Origin: Actinomycetes bacterium
GTDB lineage: Bacteria; Actinomycetota; Acidimicrobiia; Acidimicrobiales; RAAP-2
NCBI GenBank assembly: GCA_021787255.1
Contig: JAJYMD010000440.1
Span: 1 to 6,130 of the forward strand
Direction of reading: 5' to 3'
DNA length: 6,130 nt
Shown here: one piece after another, positions 1-6,130 of the stretch
Numbering within the stretch: the stretch's first letter is position 1
Layout of the letters: each line of letters starts with the position of its first letter
Translations under genes and position numbers: made by a program
Notes under the pieces: generated by a model
Databases searched by the model: none
Told to the model about the DNA's origin: nothing
What the model saw: the letters and a program-made list of their open reading frames with translations, nothing else

Positions 1-603
1 CGCGCGCCGAAGCGCGCGACGGCCGGCCGCGTACTCCCGGTCGCTGCGCTCGAGGAGCGTCCCGACCTTCTCGAGCACAGCCGCCGCCCCCGCGGCGGAG
101 AGCGGCGGCGGGGTCCACGCGGTCGCGGACGGTCCGGGGGCACCCACGACGGGGAGGGGCGCCATCCCGAGAAGCCGGTCAACCGCGGTCCTGAGATCGC
201 GCGCCGCCGTTGCCCGTTCGGCCATCGCTGCGGCCACGTCGGCGCCCGCATCCCCCGAGGGGGCGGGTGACGCAGCTGTGGCCGCCTCGATCGCGAGCGA
301 CGAGGTGGAGCGGACGAGTGTGTCGAGCGACTCCTCGAGCGCCGTGCGATCGTCGTGCGGCGCGCCGGCGAGCAGCGTGCGGAGCTCCTCGCCCTGGCGG
401 TTCGACTCCTCGACGAAGAGCCGAGCCTGCGCGGCGTAGGACCGGTCGACCGCCCGCTCGTAGCCCACGGACTGGGTGCGGATCCTCAGAAGGCCGCCCA
501 CGACCAACGCGCCGACCAGCACGGCGAGGATCCCGCCGCCGACGGCGAGCGGGCTCAAGCGTGCGGAACGGCGCCCGTGTCTGCGACGATCGATGGGAGG
601 CAC
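1..603 (-). CDS. Membrane-anchored protein of unknown function (C-terminus beyond window)
   Basis: I do not recognise this family. On the minus strand a frame opens just after an in-frame TAG and stays open from a GTG at 603 to the window edge, giving about 201 residues. The start reads MPPIDRRRRHGRRSAR, a strongly basic stretch, followed by one hydrophobic segment (about residues 19-40, rich in G, A, V and L). After it comes a mostly helical, Glu/Arg/Ala/Leu-rich region (about 45-150) with heptad-like leucines, then a Pro-rich stretch and a second helical stretch. The positive-inside rule puts the N-terminus in the cytoplasm and the rest outside. No catalytic motif is visible. Two similar segments (around residues 50-68 and 185-200, each with an R-S-x-x-Y-A type pattern) hint at a repeated helical unit. 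No good Shine-Dalgarno precedes the GTG. It lies 91 bp downstream of the sulfoquinovose synthase gene on the same strand, so co-transcription is possible but not shown. Overlapping frames here lack this organised layout and are shadows. Confidence 0.72.
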   Translation of the reverse strand, partial: MPPIDRRRHGRRSARLSPLAVGGGILAVLVGALVVGGLLRIRTQSVGYERAVDRSYAAQARLFVEESNRQGEELRTLLAGAPHDDRTALEESLDTLVRSTSSLAIEAATAASPAPSGDAGADVAAAMAERATAARDLRTAVDRLLGMAPLPVVGAPGPSATAWTPPPLSAAGAAAVLEKVGTLLERSDREYAAGRRALRRA

Positions 604-694
604 CGGCGCGTGACGCTACCGCCGCGTCCTCGAGGCTCCGCACTGGGCAGCGGGCCCGCCGGCGGCCTCCGCCGTCCGTCGACGGGAGCCCCGC

Positions 695-1909
695 TCAGGC
701 GTCGGAGGTCTCGGCCTCCGCCCAGCTCTCGCTGCGGACGGCGCCCGAGGTACGCAGGACGCTCGCCGTGCTGCGCCACGCAACGGTCGGCTCGATCGCC
801 TCGAGCTGGACTCGGTCGCGGTGGCGCTCGACGACAGACAGGAGCGAAGTGAGCGTACGGGAATTCAGCAGGTGCGGCACGAGGCCGAGGTCGAGCAGCT
901 TCGTGTGCGCGGCCCGGTAGTAGTGCTCGTGCTCCTCCACCCTCGGATTGTCGAGATGGACGATCTCGGCGGTCCCCGAGTAGGCGTCGACGACCATCTC
1001 GGCGAGCTGCTGGACGGAGAACGACTCGGTGAACTGGTTGAAGACCCGGTACTCGCCCGGCTCGGCCGGGTGCAGGCAGGCGAGCTCGACGCACGCGAGC
1101 GTGTCGCGGATGTCGAGCATCCCGCGGGTCTGGCCACCAGTGCCGTAGACGGTGAGAGGGTGGCCGGCGACGGCTTGGACGCAGAAGCGGTTCAGCACGG
1201 TGCCGAACACGCCGTCGTAGTCGAAGCGCGTGGCGAGATCCGGGTGCAGGACGGTCTCGGGCGTCTCCTGGCCGTAGACGATGCCCTGGTTCAGGTCGGT
1301 CGAGCGGAGGCCCCAGATCCGGCAGGCGAACATGATGTTGTGGCTGTCGTGCACCTTGGAGAGGTGGTAGAAGGAGCCAGGCTGCTTCGGATATGGCAGG
1401 ACATCGGTCCGCCCGCGGTGCGTGATCTCGATGAAGCCCTCTTCGATGTCGATGTTCGGCGTACCGTACTCGCCCATGGTGCCGAGCTTGACGAGGTGGA
1501 TCTCCGGGTTCACGTCCGCGATCGCGTAGAGGAGGTTCAGCGTCCCCACCACGTTGTTCACCTGCGTGTACACGGCGTGCTGCTGGTCGATCATCGAGTA
1601 GGGCGCAGAACGCTGCTCCGCGAAGTGCACGATGGCGTCGGGTGCGAACTCCTCGAGGGTCCTGTGGACGAACGGCGCGTTCGTGAGGTCGCCGACGTAG
1701 ATGGTGATCCGAAGGCCCGAGACCTCCTCCCAGACCCGGACCCGGTGCTGAAGGTGCTTGATCGGCACCAGGCTGTCCACGCCCATCTCGAAGTCGTACT
1801 GGCGGCGGGCGAAGTTGTCCACGACGCCCACCTCGTGCCCGCGGCCGGACAGGTGCAGCGCGACCGGCCACCCCAGGTACCCGTCGCCACCAAGAACCAG
1901 GATCCTCAC
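695..1909 (-). CDS. sqdB: UDP-sulfoquinovose synthase (SQD1/SqdB family, extended SDR)
   Basis: This family makes UDP-sulfoquinovose from UDP-glucose and sulfite in the cytoplasm, using a tightly bound NAD. The product is the head-group donor for sulfoquinovosyl diacylglycerol or, in some archaea, for sulfated glycans. The 404-residue protein fits the family length. It opens with the Rossmann motif GGDGYLG (residues 7-13) and an acidic D31 after beta-2. SQD1 hallmarks follow: HFAEQRSAPYSMID (95-108), LGTMGEYGTPNIDIEEG (142-158) with the catalytic-type T144, and YHLSK with Y181 and K185. DLNQGIVYG, FGTVLNRF and GGQTRGMLDIRDT come further on, and FNQFTE lies nearer the C-terminus. These go well beyond a generic epimerase. 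I chose the GTG at 1909 because AGGAG lies 7 nt upstream and the Rossmann strand starts at once; a GTG at 1966 would add 19 residues foreign to the family. About 25 residues at the C-terminus look like a lineage-specific tail. No sulfoquinovosyltransferase gene is visible nearby, so the end product is unknown. Confidence 0.93.
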   Translation of the reverse strand: MRILVLGGDGYLGWPVALHLSGRGHEVGVVDNFARRQYDFEMGVDSLVPIKHLQHRVRVWEEVSGLRITIYVGDLTNAPFVHRTLEEFAPDAIVHFAEQRSAPYSMIDQQHAVYTQVNNVVGTLNLLYAIADVNPEIHLVKLGTMGEYGTPNIDIEEGFIEITHRGRTDVLPYPKQPGSFYHLSKVHDSHNIMFACRIWGLRSTDLNQGIVYGQETPETVLHPDLATRFDYDGVFGTVLNRFCVQAVAGHPLTVYGTGGQTRGMLDIRDTLACVELACLHPAEPGEYRVFNQFTESFSVQQLAEMVVDAYSGTAEIVHLDNPRVEEHEHYYRAAHTKLLDLGLVPHLLNSRTLTSLLSVVERHRDRVQLEAIEPTVAWRSTASVLRTSGAVRSESWAEAETSDA

Positions 1910-1915
1910 AGACCG

Positions 1916-1923
1916 TCTCCTCT
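1916..1923 (-). promoter_or_regulatory. Ribosome binding site that fixes the sqdB start
   Basis: On the minus strand AGAGGAG ends 7 nt before the GTG at 1909. It is one of the strongest Shine-Dalgarno matches in the window and decides in favour of this GTG over the in-frame GTG at 1966. Confidence 0.75.
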
Positions 1924-2101
1924 CGTCGTGGAGTGCCTCCGAGTCCGATCGCGCGACGGCGCGCACGAACCCCTCGGCAGGGCTTCGTCCCCAACCACTA
2001 TGCCGGCCGACCCTTGGAATCAGCTGAGAAATTGGGGAAAGCTCCCTGAAAGTGAAGGCAGATCTCCGGGAAGCGAACCGGACGATCGGAGCCGGGCCTC
2101 T

Positions 2102-2130
2102 GCGGTCGACGGCGTCGTCTCACGGACCGC
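2102..2130 (-). terminator. Possible hairpin downstream of asd
   Basis: Arms GCGGTC (2102-2107) and GACCGC (2125-2130) are perfect inverted repeats. Inside them GACG and CGTC can pair around a 4-nt loop, giving a bulged hairpin that starts about 30 nt after the asd stop. There is no following T-tract, so termination is only a guess, and chance pairing is common at this GC content. Confidence 0.25.
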
Positions 2131-2158
2131 TCCTTGGAGCCCCGGCCCGGAAGGCTGC

Positions 2159-5337
<3,179 letters not shown>

Positions 5338-5344
5338 GGCGGCC

Positions 5345-5896
5345 GTGACCGACATCCCGGCCCCCGACGGCTCCAGCCCCAGGCGCCAGCGGTTCGAGGC
5401 GCCTCCGCCGATGATCATCGACCCCGAGCGGCGGTACAGCGCGACGATCGAGACCTCGAAGGGCACGATCGTCGCCGAGCTGGACGTACACGGCGCGCCG
5501 GTCACCGTGAACAACTTCGTGTTCCTCGCCCGCTGGCACTACTACGACGGGGTCGTGTTCCACCGGATCATCCCGGGGTTCGTGATCCAGGGAGGCGACC
5601 CCGAGGGCACCGGTCGGGGCGGACCCGGGTACCGCTTCGCGGACGAGCTGCCCAAGCCGGGCCGCTACCGGATCGGCTCGCTCGCGATGGCGAACGCGGG
5701 GCCGGACACGAACGGCAGCCAGTTCTTCATCGTGAGCGGCCCCGACGGCGTCGGGCTCCCCCCCCAGTACTCGCTGTTCGGGTCGGTGGTGAGCGGGGGT
5801 GACGTCGTCTTTGTCATCGACGCCGTCGGCTCGCGCTCAGGAGCTCCGAAAGAGCGCGTGGTCATCGAGTCCGTCACCGTCGTCGAGCGGGATTGA
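5345..5896 (+). CDS. Cytosolic cyclophilin-type peptidyl-prolyl cis-trans isomerase
   Basis: A second prolyl isomerase, 183 residues, with neither a membrane segment nor a signal peptide, so it should act in the cytoplasm. After about 30 non-conserved residues comes a single cyclophilin domain: R74 in FHRIIPGF, F79, Q82 in VIQGGD, and Q126, F127 and F128 in TNGSQFF. QYSLFG replaces the Trp/His loop, as in the neighbouring copy. Both copies also share APPPM-x-IDP just before the domain (residues 19-27 here, 113-121 in the first), plus near-identical DNA around NNFVFLA and DTNGSQFF. This supports tandem duplication followed by gain or loss of the membrane anchor. The GTG at 5345 follows the upstream stop by 7 nt, and its Shine-Dalgarno (TGAGG) overlaps that stop, so translation is probably coupled. 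The length is close to stand-alone bacterial cyclophilins. Confidence 0.95.
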   Translation: MTDIPAPDGSSPRRQRFEAPPPMIIDPERRYSATIETSKGTIVAELDVHGAPVTVNNFVFLARWHYYDGVVFHRIIPGFVIQGGDPEGTGRGGPGYRFADELPKPGRYRIGSLAMANAGPDTNGSQFFIVSGPDGVGLPPQYSLFGSVVSGGDVVFVIDAVGSRSGAPKERVVIESVTVVERD

Positions 5897-6130
5897 TCCG
5901 CGCGCTCGGGCGGCGCCCGCCGCATGGACCGTGGCGTGGATCGTGGCGAGCGGGCGGTGCGCTCGTGCTCGGAGCGCTCGCGCTCGGCACGGCAGCCTGC
6001 GGCGCTGTCGCTCACGCGGCTGGCCCGCACGCGCACCTCCCCGGGCGGCGCATCACGGCGCCTTCGCCAGCGACCCACAGCACGACGACCGGCCCGACCG
6101 GTGCCCGGAGCACAACGAGCGGCCCGACCG
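5893..6130 (+). CDS. Probable lipoprotein with Ser/Thr-rich repeat (N-terminal part only)
   Basis: I do not recognise the family. A frame starting at the TTG at 5893, which overlaps the TGA of the cyclophilin gene (TTGA), stays open to the window edge for 79 codons. It gives a classical bacterial signal peptide: an N-region with several Arg (residues 1-20), a hydrophobic core (about 21-32, ALVLGALALG), then TAAC with C36 as the likely lipidated residue. The -3 residue is Thr rather than the more usual Leu, so ordinary signal peptidase cleavage after an Ala is an alternative. Beyond it comes a Pro/Thr/Ser/Gly-rich linker of the type that spaces a domain away from the membrane. It contains a 10-residue repeat (STTTGPTGAR, then STTSGPT). 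TTG is the likeliest start: it gives a suitable N-region and stop-start coupling, although the Shine-Dalgarno is poor. An ATG-initiated frame from 5923 on the same strand gives only an Arg/Ser-rich run and is a shadow. Confidence 0.65.
   Translation, partial: MIRALGRRPPHGPWRGSWRAGGALVLGALALGTAACGAVAHAAGPHAHLPGRRITAPSPATHSTTTGPTGARSTTSGPT
6079..6130 (+). repeat. Imperfect 30-bp tandem repeat, cut by window end
   Basis: The 22 bases at 6079-6100 recur at 6109-6130 with two differences, a period of 30 bp or ten codons. In the lipoprotein frame this is STTTGPTGAR followed by STTSGPT. Further copies may lie beyond the window. Confidence 0.6.

Larger units (their letters stand above)
1910..2158. 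other. Intergenic region between asd and sqdB; likely holds the sqdB promoter
   Basis: This 249-bp stretch has no credible gene. Its middle (about 2018-2060) is clearly richer in A and T than the surrounding sequence and includes the 8-bp palindrome TCAGCTGA. That fits a promoter or regulator site for the minus-strand sqdB gene. A weak -10-like CATAGT lies near 1998-2003 on the minus strand, but I cannot pair it with a convincing -35. The end nearer asd holds a possible hairpin, listed separately. Confidence 0.45.

Noticed and set aside
179..643. A minus-strand Arg-rich frame of 154 codons at the left end
   Set aside because: It overlaps out of frame the better-organised membrane protein, which has a signal-anchor layout and a GTG directly after a stop.
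604..694. Short GC-rich palindromes (for example CCGTCGACGG at 676-685) after sqdB as a terminator
   Set aside because: They are 10-bp palindromes of the kind expected by chance at this base composition, with no T-run. A terminator cannot be claimed.
1910..1966. Upstream GTG at 1966 as the sqdB start
   Set aside because: It would add 19 polar residues before the Rossmann strand and has a weaker Shine-Dalgarno than the GTG at 1909.
555..1994. A 479-codon minus-strand frame over sqdB
   Set aside because: It is out of frame with the clear UDP-sulfoquinovose synthase, is Arg/Pro/Gly-rich, and has no motif.
2129..2140. GCTCC-TT-GGAGC inverted repeat as a terminator
   Set aside because: A 2-nt loop is too tight, leaving only a 4-bp stem, and no T-tract follows.

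Overview
The window is very GC-rich and densely coded, with many GTG and TTG starts. It also has promoters that appear to sit directly on start codons, and protein families that look actinobacterial. I read it as a chromosomal segment of a high-GC actinobacterium. A lineage such as Acidimicrobiia or Thermoleophilia is possible, but that placement is inference and the window holds no rRNA or tRNA to test it. I see no mobile element, CRISPR array, tRNA or rRNA.

Left part (1-1909, minus strand). A membrane-anchored protein of unknown function runs off the left edge. Upstream of it lies a clear UDP-sulfoquinovose synthase (SQD1/SqdB family), preceded by a strong Shine-Dalgarno and a GTG start. 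A 249-bp non-coding gap (1910-2158) with a locally AT-rich patch separates it from the next genes, so it probably has its own promoter.

Middle part (2159-4434, minus strand). A lysC-asd operon encodes aspartokinase and aspartate-semialdehyde dehydrogenase, the two enzymes that open the aspartate pathway to lysine/diaminopimelate, threonine and methionine. lysC carries a strong internal Shine-Dalgarno and in-frame ATG exactly where aspartokinases of the alpha2beta2 type start a separate regulatory beta subunit.

Right part (4483-6130, plus strand). Diverging from lysC across only 48 bp are two tandem cyclophilin-type peptidyl-prolyl isomerases. The first is anchored in the membrane with its catalytic domain outside, and the second is cytosolic. 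They share a short motif in front of the catalytic domain, which indicates duplication. A TTG codon overlapping the stop of the second opens a probable lipoprotein with a signal peptide, a lipobox Cys and the start of a Ser/Thr/Pro/Gly repeat, cut by the right edge.

The central genes are housekeeping genes. The points most worth a second look are the sulfosugar-nucleotide synthase with no visible partner genes, the internal lysC start, the compact and apparently leaderless divergent promoter pair, the duplicated cyclophilins in two compartments, and the two uncharacterised envelope proteins at the edges.
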